This document shows, one piece after another, positions 42,549 to 55,527 of a stretch of DNA of 64,000 nucleotides (positions are counted from its first letter, which is position 1; each line of letters begins with the position of its first letter). A program made the translations under genes and the position numbers. The stretch lies in NCBI RefSeq assembly GCF_003287275.1, contig NZ_QEVW01000006.1, positions 248,001 through 312,000 of the forward strand. Direction: 5' to 3'. The notes beneath the pieces are model-generated. The model did no database searches and was not told the origin of the DNA. It saw only the letters and a program-made list of their open reading frames with translations. Source of the DNA: Paenibacillus taichungensis. GTDB lineage: Bacteria > Bacillota > Bacilli > Paenibacillales > Paenibacillaceae.

Positions 42549-43710
42549 GGTGCTGATTGCAGATGATGAGAGCATTGTACGGAAAGGCCTACGTTCGACC
42601 GTAGCTTGGGAGAAATTTGGAATGGAAGTTATAGCTGACGCGCCCAATGGACAAAAAGCCTGGGAAGCCTTTCTGGAGCATCGGCCTGAAATTGTAATAA
42701 CAGATATTGTAATGCCAGAGATGGATGGCATCGATCTGTCTCGCAAGATAAAGGAGATGGCGCCGAAGACCAAAATAATTCTGCTCAGTTGTCATCGCGA
42801 CTTTGAATACGCGCAGCAAGGAATTCAACTTGGGGCATCCGGATATCTTTTGAAAACCGCTTTTGAGGACGAAGAACTTGAAGACATGTTAAAGAAGTTC
42901 CAGCAGGAACTGTCTATCTCCGCTCCCCCCGCTCCAAAAGATGAAGAACGTATGGAAACATTACTCTTTGCATGGCTGAACGGGCATAGCTGTAAATTTC
43001 CAGAGGAACTGGAGAAGCTGCATGGTGGTCAATCGCATGTTAATGGTCCGCCACTGTTAATATATCTAATTCGAACGGCAGAATGCAGAGCATCTTGGAT
43101 CGAACTACTACAAGGAGCTGAGAAGAATGACCCCAGCATGCGCGAGGGTACGATCATTCCTTATGGAGAAGAATACTACTATTGGATCGTTCCTGATTCG
43201 CTGCGAGGGTCTGCAGACAGCCTTCTGGTAGAGTGTAAGAGTAAATGCAGTCAGTTGAAGTGGACACGTAAAGAATCCTTGCTCAACAGCGATGATCTGA
43301 AGCTGGCGTTCCAAAACCTTCATAAAGAAGCTGAGCTAGAGAAGCTGTATGGGATATCCATAAATCATTGGCCAGATCCGATCTGGAAAGCCGTGAATCT
43401 ACTGTATGCTAATCCCGCAGCTGATTGGTCAGCCAGCGAACTGGCGGAAGAGGTTGGGCTCAGCCGCAGTCATTTCTCCATTCTGTTTAAGAAGGCTGTT
43501 GGTGATAGTTTCATTGCCTTCCAATATAAACGGAAACTGCGCCTTGCTTATGGTTTACTGCGGGACACACAACTTACCATGCAGGAAATTGCGGAACGGA
43601 CAGGACTTGGTGATAGCAAATATTTTAGCAAATGGTTCAAACGCTGTACGGGTCAGACACCGAGTCATTACCGTGCCCAACAAAAAGACGACAGCTCTCG
43701 AACAGATTGA
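42526..43710 (+). CDS. Response regulator with AraC-type DNA-binding domain, YesN-type
   Basis: A 394-residue regulator. The receiver domain is at residues 5-122 (VLIADDESIVRKG, phospho-Asp in IVITDIVMPEMDG, Lys in SGYLLKTAF). The middle part is poorly conserved, and the C-terminal 95 residues are two AraC helix-turn-helix motifs (SELAEEVGLSRSHFSILFKK and MQEIAERTGLGDSKYFSKWF). The chosen ATG at 42526 follows GAGGAGGAG; the frame's earlier start at 42475 lies inside the kinase gene without a site. It likely activates the binding-protein operon that begins at 43840. Confidence 0.93.
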   Translation: MDTAKRIKVLIADDESIVRKGLRSTVAWEKFGMEVIADAPNGQKAWEAFLEHRPEIVITDIVMPEMDGIDLSRKIKEMAPKTKIILLSCHRDFEYAQQGIQLGASGYLLKTAFEDEELEDMLKKFQQELSISAPPAPKDEERMETLLFAWLNGHSCKFPEELEKLHGGQSHVNGPPLLIYLIRTAECRASWIELLQGAEKNDPSMREGTIIPYGEEYYYWIVPDSLRGSADSLLVECKSKCSQLKWTRKESLLNSDDLKLAFQNLHKEAELEKLYGISINHWPDPIWKAVNLLYANPAADWSASELAEEVGLSRSHFSILFKKAVGDSFIAFQYKRKLRLAYGLLRDTQLTMQEIAERTGLGDSKYFSKWFKRCTGQTPSHYRAQQKDDSSRTD

Positions 43711-43765
43711 CACCTGCTTCAACAATTCGAACAAAATCACAACAACATTCGAATAGATGCACGTT

Positions 43766-43805
43766 TTGAACCGCTTTCATTCGCGTTACGATGAAAGCGG
43801 TTCAA
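43766..43805. promoter_or_regulatory. Perfect 15-10-15 inverted repeat upstream of binding-protein gene
   Basis: TTGAACCGCTTTCAT and ATGAAAGCGGTTCAA are exact reverse complements separated by TCGCGTTACG. The right arm contains a cre-like TGAAAGCGGTTCAA. It lies 35 bases before the ATG and is followed by TTATTATAAA, which is not a proper T run, so it is more likely an operator or an RNA leader hairpin than a terminator. Confidence 0.72.
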
Positions 43806-43839
43806 TTATTATAAACCTCACTGACAGGGAGCTGACAAT

Positions 43840-45102
43840 ATGAAAAAAAGAATTTCACACATTGTCCTTGCAACGACGCTGATGGTATCTATACTGTCTG
43901 CATGCAGCGGTAACGCTGGAACAGCCAATCCGGAGAACGGCGGTTCGGATCAGACGAAGACGCTTCGTTTTGCAACCTGGGATACGGGAGACGCGCTCAA
44001 AATTGAGCAGGATATCGCCAAAAAGTTTGAAGCAGAACATCCTGGTACAAAGGTGCAGGTTGAGGCCTACGCGGACGGATTTGACCAGAAGCTTGCCGCA
44101 GGCTTCGGAGCGGGTAACCCGCCAGACGTCATGTACATGTGGGACTTCCCTACCTACCATCAATCTCTTGAACCACTGGATAGCTTCGCAGAGAAGGATA
44201 CAGACCTGAAGATAGATGATTTTTACAAAGGATTATTCAACTATGGAAAAATTGACGATAAGTTATACGGCATTCCGGCAGGCTTCACGACTCGTGTCGT
44301 CTATTATAACAAAAAACTCTTTGATGCTGCCGGTGTCCCTTATCCCAAAGACGGATGGGAATGGAGCGACTTTCAGGATATCGCTAAAAAGCTGACGGAT
44401 CCATCCAAGAAGCAGTACGGCTTCGGTGCACGCGCCGAGAATGATACGTATGACTTGCAGGGCTTTGTCTGGAGCAATGGCGGCTCCTTTATCTCCCCGG
44501 ATGGTAAGACCATCGAAGGCTACATGAACAGCAAGGAAACTGCTGAAGCTATCCAAATGATTGGTGATATGGTGAAGAACGGTACCGCAGTGCTCACTGG
44601 TGGGAAAGGCCAGCAAAGCGGTGATGATATTTTCAAAGGCGGTAAAATCGCCATGTGGGAAAGCGGAATCTGGCCGCTCGAATCGTTCAAACAAGCGGGA
44701 GTTGATGTAGGCACGGTCGAAATTCCGGCTTTTCCAGGCAAACCGGTTAAAGGTGTACTGGCCGAATCCGCACTGTCTATTGCCAAAGACTCCAAGAACA
44801 AGGATCTTGCATGGGAATTCGTTAAATTTTACGTCTCTAATGAATCCATCAAAATGCGCGTTGCTGACCTGCCGGTACGACAAAGTGTTGTAAACGAGCT
44901 CAAGAAGGATCAAGACCCACTTTACAAGCCTTATTACACCATGCTTGAGCGTTCCGATAATACACCTGCATTTCTGCTCAATCCGAAGTGGAATGAAGTG
45001 AACCGGCAGTTGTCGGCTGCAGTTGAAGCAGTCATGCATGGCAGCAATGCCCAAGAAGCACTGAATCAGGCGGTTAAGGACAGCGAGCGATATTTGAAAT
45101 AA
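43840..45102 (+). CDS. Sugar ABC transporter substrate-binding lipoprotein (family 1)
   Basis: A 420-residue binding protein. The lipoprotein signal has lipobox SILSAC. Mature features are those of the MalE/UgpB-like class 1 proteins, including a WDTGDALKIEQDIAKKFEAE opening and GFTTRVVYYNKKLFDAAGVP. It is first in an operon with two permeases, a beta-galactosidase, a dehydrogenase and two GcvP-like proteins, so the ligand is probably a beta-galactoside or related oligosaccharide, by inference. Confidence 0.92.
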   Translation: MKKRISHIVLATTLMVSILSACSGNAGTANPENGGSDQTKTLRFATWDTGDALKIEQDIAKKFEAEHPGTKVQVEAYADGFDQKLAAGFGAGNPPDVMYMWDFPTYHQSLEPLDSFAEKDTDLKIDDFYKGLFNYGKIDDKLYGIPAGFTTRVVYYNKKLFDAAGVPYPKDGWEWSDFQDIAKKLTDPSKKQYGFGARAENDTYDLQGFVWSNGGSFISPDGKTIEGYMNSKETAEAIQMIGDMVKNGTAVLTGGKGQQSGDDIFKGGKIAMWESGIWPLESFKQAGVDVGTVEIPAFPGKPVKGVLAESALSIAKDSKNKDLAWEFVKFYVSNESIKMRVADLPVRQSVVNELKKDQDPLYKPYYTMLERSDNTPAFLLNPKWNEVNRQLSAAVEAVMHGSNAQEALNQAVKDSERYLK

Positions 45103-45126
45103 CACTTGTAGAAAGAAGGTTAGGAG

Positions 45127-46113
45127 ATGGCTCAGACCTACCTGCAGAATACATTGGAACCGACAGCTACCCTTAAGGCCTTGAAAAAACGTAGATGGGG
45201 TGGGCTTGCGCCCTACCTCTTTATCTTCCCTTGGATATTTGGATTTGTTTTCTTCACTCTAGGCCCCCTGCTGTTCTCATTGGTCATTTCATTTTTTGAT
45301 TGGCCAATCGTCGGTAAGGTAACTTTTATCGGGTTAGACAACTACGTAGAGATGTTTTCGAATGATCCGCTTTTTTGGAAATCTTTATTTGTAACATTGA
45401 AATTTGCAGCCCTCTTCGTTCCGCTCAATATTGTAGTTGCGCTCGGACTCGCCATGCTGCTCAACCAAAGGGTTAAAGGAAGCGCCATTTTCCGTACGGC
45501 ATTCTACCTCCCTTCTGTAATCTCAGGTGTGGCGCTTGCCATGATCTGGTCCTGGGTATACAGCGGAGACTATGGAATTTTGAACTATTTCTTGTCTGTC
45601 CTTGGCATTCAGGGCCCTGATTGGCTGAATGATACGAACTGGTCGCTTGTTGCGATGGTCGTTGCCAGCCTCTGGGGACAGGGATCGATGATGCTTATTT
45701 TCCTAGCTGGACTTAAAGGCATTCCTAAGGACCTGTACGAATCCGCTTCAATCGACGGAGCAGGTAAAATCCGAAAGTTCTTGAGTGTAACCATTCCGAT
45801 GATTACGCCAACCATTCTGTTCAATCTCATCACATCGATTATTGCAGCATTCCAGCAGTTAACTCTTGCCCTGCTTCTTACGGGAGGCGGACCAATGAAA
45901 TCAACCTATTTCTATGCGATGTATATGTATGAGAACGCTTTCAAATATTTTAAGATGGGCTATTCTGCCGCCAACGCCTGGTTTATGTTTCTGATCGTGC
46001 TTACTTTGACGTTTCTGGTATTCAAGTCTTCGGAAGCCTGGGTGTTCTATGAAGGTGAAATGAAAAAGAATCCGCAGAAGAAACTTAAGGCCAGTACAAG
46101 GGGGCGGTCCTGA
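45127..46113 (+). CDS. Sugar ABC transporter permease, MalF-type
   Basis: A 328-residue permease with six membrane segments and the EAA loop LYESASIDGAGKIRKFLSVT. The N-terminal 30 residues are cytoplasmic and basic. Start 24 bases after the binding protein; AAGGTTAGGAG precedes the ATG. The stop overlaps the next gene's ATG as TGATG, so the two permeases are translationally coupled. Confidence 0.93.
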   Translation: MAQTYLQNTLEPTATLKALKKRRWGGLAPYLFIFPWIFGFVFFTLGPLLFSLVISFFDWPIVGKVTFIGLDNYVEMFSNDPLFWKSLFVTLKFAALFVPLNIVVALGLAMLLNQRVKGSAIFRTAFYLPSVISGVALAMIWSWVYSGDYGILNYFLSVLGIQGPDWLNDTNWSLVAMVVASLWGQGSMMLIFLAGLKGIPKDLYESASIDGAGKIRKFLSVTIPMITPTILFNLITSIIAAFQQLTLALLLTGGGPMKSTYFYAMYMYENAFKYFKMGYSAANAWFMFLIVLTLTFLVFKSSEAWVFYEGEMKKNPQKKLKASTRGRS

Positions 46114-46925
46114 TGAAAAAAATAGTTGCATACACGTTGCTGATTGGGTTCTCACTGCTGTTCATCGCCCCGCTGTTCTGGGCGGTGACCACGGCGTTAA
46201 AGTCACCGCAGGAGCTCTATCTGTTTCCTCCCAAGTGGATTCCGTCCGTGTGGAAATTCAGTAACTTCGCAGAGGCATGGAACATCCAGCCCTTTAATTT
46301 ATTTTTGAAAAATACGCTGATTGTTACGGTTTTATCCACCATAGGTCAGCTGATATCCTGCACGCTCGTCGCTTACGGCTTCGCCAGATTCCAGTTCAAA
46401 GGGCGTGATTTCCTGTTTCTTGTCGTCCTGGCGACTATGATGATCCCTTGGGAAGTAACAATGATTCCGCAATATATGGAGTTTAACTATTTGGGTTGGA
46501 TCAACACACTCAAACCCCTGATCATTCCGTCTTGGTTCGGCTCTGCCTATTACATCTTTTTGTTACGGCAGTTCATTATGACTCTGCCCCGGGAGCTGGA
46601 TGAAGCAGCGACAATTGACGGCGCCAGTAAAATGACAGTTCTGCTGCGAATCATCGTGCCGCTAATGGGACCTTCACTGATCCTGGTCTCCGTATTCCAG
46701 TTCATGAGTTGTTGGAATGACTATCTGGGACCACTCATTTTCCTGAATGATCAGACGAAATATACGTTAACACTCGGCCTATCTCAATTTAAAGGCATGT
46801 ACGGTGTTGATATGCAATCCATCATGGCCATCACTTGCTTAATTTCGATTCCACCGCTTGCGATATTCTTCTTCGCCCAGCGTTACATTGTCGGCGGAAT
46901 TGCTACGACAGGTATTAAAGGCTAG
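46113..46925 (+). CDS. Sugar ABC transporter permease, MalG-type
   Basis: A 270-residue permease with six membrane segments and an EAA loop LDEAATIDGASKMTVLLRII. It ends IVGGIATTGIKG, as is common in this class. Its start shares one base with the previous stop. No ATPase gene is in this operon, as is typical of Firmicute sugar importers that share one MsmX-like ATPase. Confidence 0.93.
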   Translation: MKKIVAYTLLIGFSLLFIAPLFWAVTTALKSPQELYLFPPKWIPSVWKFSNFAEAWNIQPFNLFLKNTLIVTVLSTIGQLISCTLVAYGFARFQFKGRDFLFLVVLATMMIPWEVTMIPQYMEFNYLGWINTLKPLIIPSWFGSAYYIFLLRQFIMTLPRELDEAATIDGASKMTVLLRIIVPLMGPSLILVSVFQFMSCWNDYLGPLIFLNDQTKYTLTLGLSQFKGMYGVDMQSIMAITCLISIPPLAIFFFAQRYIVGGIATTGIKG

Positions 46926-46938
46926 GACACACAGATAA

Positions 46939-50863
<3,925 letters not shown>

Positions 50864-50911
50864 GACGGATAAGAACTACCTTTTCCCAACATATGAACGG
50901 AGGCGTTAATT

Positions 50912-52315
50912 GTGGCTGAAAAAAACAGAACATATGCCCATCCCTATATTCCAAATACCGTTCCGGAGGTCCGGGACGCGATGCTTAAAGAAATGGGTCT
51001 CACGTCTATGGAGCAGCTCCACGACGCGATTCCTGACAGCCTGAAGCTGAAGCGGGAGATGGACCTTCCGCCAGCCATGAACGAGTACAAACTGCGCCGA
51101 CATATTGACGGACTGTTATCGAAGAACAAGCACAGTGGAGATTATCTTAATTTTCTGGGTGCAGGATGCTGGCAGCATTTCATCCCGGCTGTATGCGATG
51201 AGATCAATCAGCGTTCTGAATTTGTGACAGCTTATGCCGGAGAGCCTTACGAGGACCATGGTCGGTTCCAGGCTCTTTTCGAGTATCAGAGCCTGCTAGC
51301 CGAGCTGGTGGACATGGATGTCGTGAATGTTCCAACCTTTGACTGGGCTCAGGCGGCTTCCACCGCGATTCGGATGGCAGGGCGTATTACAGGGCGCAAA
51401 ATCGTGCTTCTCCCGCGTTCCGTAGACCCGGATAAGGCGGCAATTATTCGCAATTACTGTACTCCAGTTATGGATATTCAGTATGTTGACATCGATCAGG
51501 TAACAGGACGAATGGATCTGGATGATCTGCGCAGCAAATTAAGCGACGATATCGCGGCGATTTATTTTGAAAATCCCGGTTACCTTGGAATCATTGAGGA
51601 TCAGGGTGCTGAGATATCTGAACTGGCACATAAGATCAATGCTGTTTCTATTGTAGGTGTTGATCCGATTTCACTTGGAGTTCTGGAGCCTCCGGGTCGT
51701 TACGGCGCGGATATCATATGTGGAGATCTACAGCCGCTGGGGATGCATATGAATTTTGGCGGCGGGCAGGCTGGCTTTATTGCAACACGTGATGAGGAAA
51801 AATACGTAATGGAATACCCTTCCCGGTTATTTGGCATCGTGCCCACCGAAGTGGAAGGCGAATATGGCTTCGGAGACGTTGCCTACGAACGTACCTCATT
51901 CGCTCTTCGGGAGAAAGGCAAGGAATCGGTAGGAACCCAGACCGCTTTATGGGGCATTACCGCAGGAGTATATCTGGCCCTTCTCGGTCCTGCCGGAATG
52001 CAAGAGGTTGGCAGCACCATTATCCAGAAATCGCATTACGCTGCAAAACAGATATCACGAATTCCAGGGGTGTCTCTTCGCTTCGAAAAAGGCACCTTTT
52101 TCAAAGAGTTTGTTGTTGATTTTAATGATACAGGTCTAACCGTTGAGGAGATCAACCAGAGATTAATGAAGACAGGAATTTTCGGTGGTAAGAATCTGTC
52201 ATTATCCTACCCATCATGGGGTCAATGTGCACTGTACTGCGTCACGGAAACGCATACCCAGGCGGATATAGACCGACTCGTCGATACTCTTCGTTCCATT
52301 GTCAGCACATCATAA
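50912..52315 (+). CDS. Glycine dehydrogenase subunit 1-like PLP protein (GcvPA paralogue)
   Basis: A 467-residue protein of the GcvPA fold (GcvP N-terminal half). Kept: YLNFLGAG near residue 70, DPISLGVLEPPGRYGADI, LQPLGMHMNFGGGQAGF. Changed compared with B. subtilis GcvPA as I recall it: the YQPEISQGELQ stretch is AGEPYEDHGRFQ, the NSSMYDGGTAL region is NVPTFDWAQAAS, and the RRDKATSNICSNQAL segment is LREKGKESVGTQTAL. It starts at a GTG with GGAGG 8 bases upstream. No gcvT or gcvH is nearby. It likely works with the next gene, but on something other than free glycine. Confidence 0.85.
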   Translation: MAEKNRTYAHPYIPNTVPEVRDAMLKEMGLTSMEQLHDAIPDSLKLKREMDLPPAMNEYKLRRHIDGLLSKNKHSGDYLNFLGAGCWQHFIPAVCDEINQRSEFVTAYAGEPYEDHGRFQALFEYQSLLAELVDMDVVNVPTFDWAQAASTAIRMAGRITGRKIVLLPRSVDPDKAAIIRNYCTPVMDIQYVDIDQVTGRMDLDDLRSKLSDDIAAIYFENPGYLGIIEDQGAEISELAHKINAVSIVGVDPISLGVLEPPGRYGADIICGDLQPLGMHMNFGGGQAGFIATRDEEKYVMEYPSRLFGIVPTEVEGEYGFGDVAYERTSFALREKGKESVGTQTALWGITAGVYLALLGPAGMQEVGSTIIQKSHYAAKQISRIPGVSLRFEKGTFFKEFVVDFNDTGLTVEEINQRLMKTGIFGGKNLSLSYPSWGQCALYCVTETHTQADIDRLVDTLRSIVSTS

Positions 52316-52342
52316 TGATCATATAGAGGAGGACTGAATGCC

Positions 52343-53911
52343 ATGAAACGGATTCGCAGAGATCATAAGGTTCGTAATTTTCACCAAGCGAAATGGGATG
52401 AGCCCGTTATCTTTGAACTTCACCGGCCCGGAGAGCGGGGCGTTGTTCCACCGGGAACGGAAGCGGCTGTAGCGGCTGAAGCAGGCTCCGCAGAAGACAA
52501 CATACCGGCATCCATGTGGCGGCGCACTGTTCCCGCTTTGCCCGAAATCGGGCAGGCAAAGGTACTGCGGCATTATCTGAGATTATCCCAGGAAACGCTG
52601 GGATCAGATATGAACGTGGAGATCGGGCAGGGAACCTGCACGATGAAATATATTCCCCGGATTAACGAAATGCTTATCCGCAATCCGCGTATGACCGAGC
52701 TTCATCCGCTGCAGGATGTGGATTCTGTTCAGGGGATGCTGGAAATCTTCCACAATCTCGATCTGGCAATGCGAGAGATATCGGGTATGGATGCGTTCTC
52801 TTTTCAGCCAAGCAGTGGAACCCAGGCACTTCTGGCGATGGCCTCCATCGTCCGCGCCTATCATGATTCTCGCGGGGAAGGTGAACAACGTGATGAAATC
52901 ATTACCACGATTTTCTCTCATCCTTCGCAAGCAGCCACAGCTGCCGTTAAGGGATATAAGATTATTACGTTGCATCCCGACGAAGATGGATTCCCAGATC
53001 TTGAGAAACTGAAGAGTGTTGTTTCCGAGCGGACAGCCGGATTTGTTGTGGCTAACCCGGAGGACACAGGCATCTACAATCATCGTATCCGCGAATTTAC
53101 GGATGTGGTGCACGAAGCCGGTGGTGTCTGCTATTATGATCAGGCTAACGCCAATGGCCTGCTCGGGATTACACGAGCGAAGGAAGCGGGTTTTGATATG
53201 TGCTTTTTCAATCTTCACAAAACCTTTGCTGCGCCCCATATGTGCGGCGGTCCTGCTACGGGCGCCCTCGGAGTGACGGAAGAATTGAAAAATTTCATGC
53301 CCGGCCCTTTGGTGGATAAGGAAGATGACGGGCGTTATATTTTAAGAGATCAAACAGAAGTCAGCATCGGTAAGGTACGGAGTTTTCACGGTGTAGCCCA
53401 GACTGTACTCCGCTCCTACGCCTGGATTATGAGCCTCGGACCGGATGGTCTGAAGGATGTTGCCCAGGTAGCGGTGCTGAATAACAACTATCTATATCAT
53501 AAAATTGTTCAAATACGTGGAGCGAGTGCCCCGTATGTTCAAGGACGTCGTTTGGAACAGGTCCGCTACAGCTGGAAACAGCTCACGGATGAGACTGGAG
53601 TGACGACGGAGGATATTACGCGAAGAATGTGTGATTTTGGCTTGCATTACTGGACCTCTCATCATCCATATATTGTTCCGCAGCCGTTCACACTGGAGCC
53701 AACGGAATCCTATTCCAAGGAGGATCTCGACGAATATATCCATGCGCTGGAGCATATCTCGAATGAAGCCTATACTCAGCCAGATATCGTCAAATCAGCT
53801 CCGCATAACAGCACGGTGCATCGCAATGACGAATCCTCTTTGGACGACCCGAAACAATGGTGTATTACCTGGCGTGCATATTTGAAAAAAACACAGCCAG
53901 AGCTTCACTAG
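52343..53911 (+). CDS. Glycine dehydrogenase subunit 2-like PLP protein (GcvPB paralogue)
   Basis: A 522-residue protein of the GcvPB fold, with fold-I aminotransferase-like architecture. The PLP lysine is present as Lys293 in NLHKTFAAPH, and GTCTMKYIPRINE matches the SCTMKYNPKINE signature. Changes: the SAHGTNPASA segment is SHPSQAATA, the DGANLNA loop is DQANANG and the glycine-rich PHGGGGPGSGP is PHMCGGPATGA. The N-terminal 60 residues are a variable extension. It follows GcvPA-like by 27 bases. A PLP-dependent decarboxylation or C-C cleavage is the family chemistry; the acceptor and substrate are open. Confidence 0.85.
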   Translation: MKRIRRDHKVRNFHQAKWDEPVIFELHRPGERGVVPPGTEAAVAAEAGSAEDNIPASMWRRTVPALPEIGQAKVLRHYLRLSQETLGSDMNVEIGQGTCTMKYIPRINEMLIRNPRMTELHPLQDVDSVQGMLEIFHNLDLAMREISGMDAFSFQPSSGTQALLAMASIVRAYHDSRGEGEQRDEIITTIFSHPSQAATAAVKGYKIITLHPDEDGFPDLEKLKSVVSERTAGFVVANPEDTGIYNHRIREFTDVVHEAGGVCYYDQANANGLLGITRAKEAGFDMCFFNLHKTFAAPHMCGGPATGALGVTEELKNFMPGPLVDKEDDGRYILRDQTEVSIGKVRSFHGVAQTVLRSYAWIMSLGPDGLKDVAQVAVLNNNYLYHKIVQIRGASAPYVQGRRLEQVRYSWKQLTDETGVTTEDITRRMCDFGLHYWTSHHPYIVPQPFTLEPTESYSKEDLDEYIHALEHISNEAYTQPDIVKSAPHNSTVHRNDESSLDDPKQWCITWRAYLKKTQPELH

Positions 53912-54005
53912 CTACATTAGCTTGTACGCTGTATGTAGCTGCCCTTATTGTTCATATAGAGGAACATTAATATTACTCGTTTTATAAATAGACAGAAAAG
54001 CAACG

Positions 54006-54036
54006 ACCCTCAACACGTGTTGAGGGTGTTTTTATT
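54006..54036 (+). terminator. Terminator closing the galactoside/GcvP-like operon
   Basis: ACCCTCAACACGTGTTGAGGGT is a perfect palindrome followed by GTTTTTATT. Confidence 0.93.
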
Positions 54037-54113
54037 ATGGTTCTAAAGCTTTTAGTGGAGTTAAGATAGATAACAATCTCCCCCGTTCCTCTTCCCCGTT
54101 TACACTGATTTTC

Positions 54114-54998
54114 TTATTCACTCAGCATGGACTGTGTGAAACTGATCCATTCCCGGGTTGCGAAGGACAAATATCGATCCTTCCGCCAGATCATGCCGAG
54201 CTGCCATGGAATTACAGGTTCCATCACGGGTATAATGCGCACACGCATATGATCCACCTCACGGCAAATCGTCTCTGGCAGCAACGCCACACCCAGATTG
54301 GCCGCTACCATCGCACTGAGCAGATCCCACTGGGAGCTTTCATACACTACCCGAGGCTGGAATCCCACATGCTGACAGGCGGCGATAATTCGGTCATGCA
54401 GCGCAAAATCCTCCCGGAACAGCACAAATGCATCATGCTCCAGTTCGCGCAGCGCGACAGACTCTTTACCCGCAAGTGGGTGCGAAGGATGTACGAGCAG
54501 ATTCAGCTTCTCTTTTACAAAAACAAAATGATCCACCAGTTCATCCACCGTTGGAAGAACGGCAACACCAATATCCAATTCACCGCTAATCACATCGGCC
54601 TCCACTTTTTTCGCACCATCCTCGAACAGTTGAATGGTCACCTGAGGGTAAGCTTTATGAAATTCACCAATAATCATCGGGAAAAAGCTGGACCCTACCA
54701 TCGGGGGCAAACCGATCCGCAAGTGTCCTTTCTTCAGATTCATCAGATCGTCCAGCTCGGACGATAAGCTGCGGAATGACTTTTCAATCTCCAGCGCCTG
54801 CCGGAAAAAGACATGCCCTGCATCCGTCAACGCGACCTTCTTGCCATAACGATCCAATAGGGTTACACCCAGTTCGTCTTCCAGGCTTTTAACCGTTTTG
54901 CTAATCGTCGGTTGTGTAATAAACAGCACTTCCGCTGCTTTGGTGAAGCTTTGCTGCCGAGCAACTTCCAGAAAATATTGCAAATGGCGGATATCCAT
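54114..54998 (-). CDS. cidR: LysR-type regulator (CidR-like)
   Basis: A 294-residue regulator. The HTH is at residues 3-60 (FTKAAEVLFITQPTISKTVK) and the effector domain begins with LRIGLPPMVGSSFFP. It is divergent from cidA/cidB-like genes, as in B. subtilis and staphylococci, where CidR responds to acetate or pyruvate-related metabolism. The ATG at 54996-54998 begins MDIRHLQYFLEVARQ; a longer frame from 55019 is less likely. An AGAATG-N5-CATTCT dyad lies between the genes. Confidence 0.9.
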   Translation of the reverse strand: MDIRHLQYFLEVARQQSFTKAAEVLFITQPTISKTVKSLEDELGVTLLDRYGKKVALTDAGHVFFRQALEIEKSFRSLSSELDDLMNLKKGHLRIGLPPMVGSSFFPMIIGEFHKAYPQVTIQLFEDGAKKVEADVISGELDIGVAVLPTVDELVDHFVFVKEKLNLLVHPSHPLAGKESVALRELEHDAFVLFREDFALHDRIIAACQHVGFQPRVVYESSQWDLLSAMVAANLGVALLPETICREVDHMRVRIIPVMEPVIPWQLGMIWRKDRYLSFATREWISFTQSMLSE

Positions 54999-55027
54999 CG
55001 TCTGATCCCCATCTCTCATAGATAAAT

Positions 55028-55044
55028 AGAATGATAAACATTCT
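55028..55044. promoter_or_regulatory. Inverted repeat AGAATG-N5-CATTCT (LysR-type box)
   Basis: A perfect 6-5-6 dyad between cidR and cidA. Its size fits the T-N11-A class of LysR operators. Confidence 0.68.
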
Positions 55045-55155
55045 TAATATGCATTTTACTCATGAAAGAATGCGATGTAAAATTTGTGATATCAAGTGAA
55101 TCATTTTCATAAACAACTCAAAATCATCACGTTCATTATACAAGGAGGGATTGAA

Positions 55156-55527
55156 GTGAAGAAATGGGGCCTTGGCATTTTGCAAGTTGCGCTCTTGATG
55201 GCCTTTTCACTGCTCATGGACCAGATGGCCCGTGCTCTCCATCTACCTGTACCAGGTTCTATACTCGGCATGATCGTGCTGTTCATCTTGCTTCAGACCC
55301 GGGTCGTGAAGCTGCGCTGGATTGAAATTGGAGCTGCCTGGCTGCTCGGTGAACTGTTGCTGTTTTTCATCCCGTCAGCCGTTGGCATTATGAACTACAT
55401 GCCCATGCTTGAGCAAGACGGACTGCAAATTCTGTTTATTGTTCTGCTTAGCACATTTCTGGTCATGGCCTGTACGGGCCTTGTTGCCACCCGAATCGCC
55501 AAACGAAAGGAGCGTCACACCGGATGA
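55156..55527 (+). CDS. cidA: CidA/LrgA-family holin-like membrane protein
   Basis: A 123-residue protein with four membrane helices. LPVPGSILGMIVLFILLQ is the family core. It starts with a GTG preceded by AAGGAGGG; an in-frame ATG at 55096 has no site. Known relatives form holin-like or efflux-like pores affecting murein hydrolase activity and by-product export. Its last 4 bases overlap the start of the cidB-like gene. Confidence 0.9.
   Translation: MKKWGLGILQVALLMAFSLLMDQMARALHLPVPGSILGMIVLFILLQTRVVKLRWIEIGAAWLLGELLLFFIPSAVGIMNYMPMLEQDGLQILFIVLLSTFLVMACTGLVATRIAKRKERHTG

Noticed and set aside
52604..53239. Open frame (211 codons) opposite the GcvPB-like gene
   Set aside because: It lies fully inside a conserved coding region on the other strand and has no start context.
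50912..53911. Reading the two PLP genes as an ordinary glycine cleavage operon
   Set aside because: There is no gcvT or gcvH beside them, the operon context is galactoside use, and several signature loops differ.
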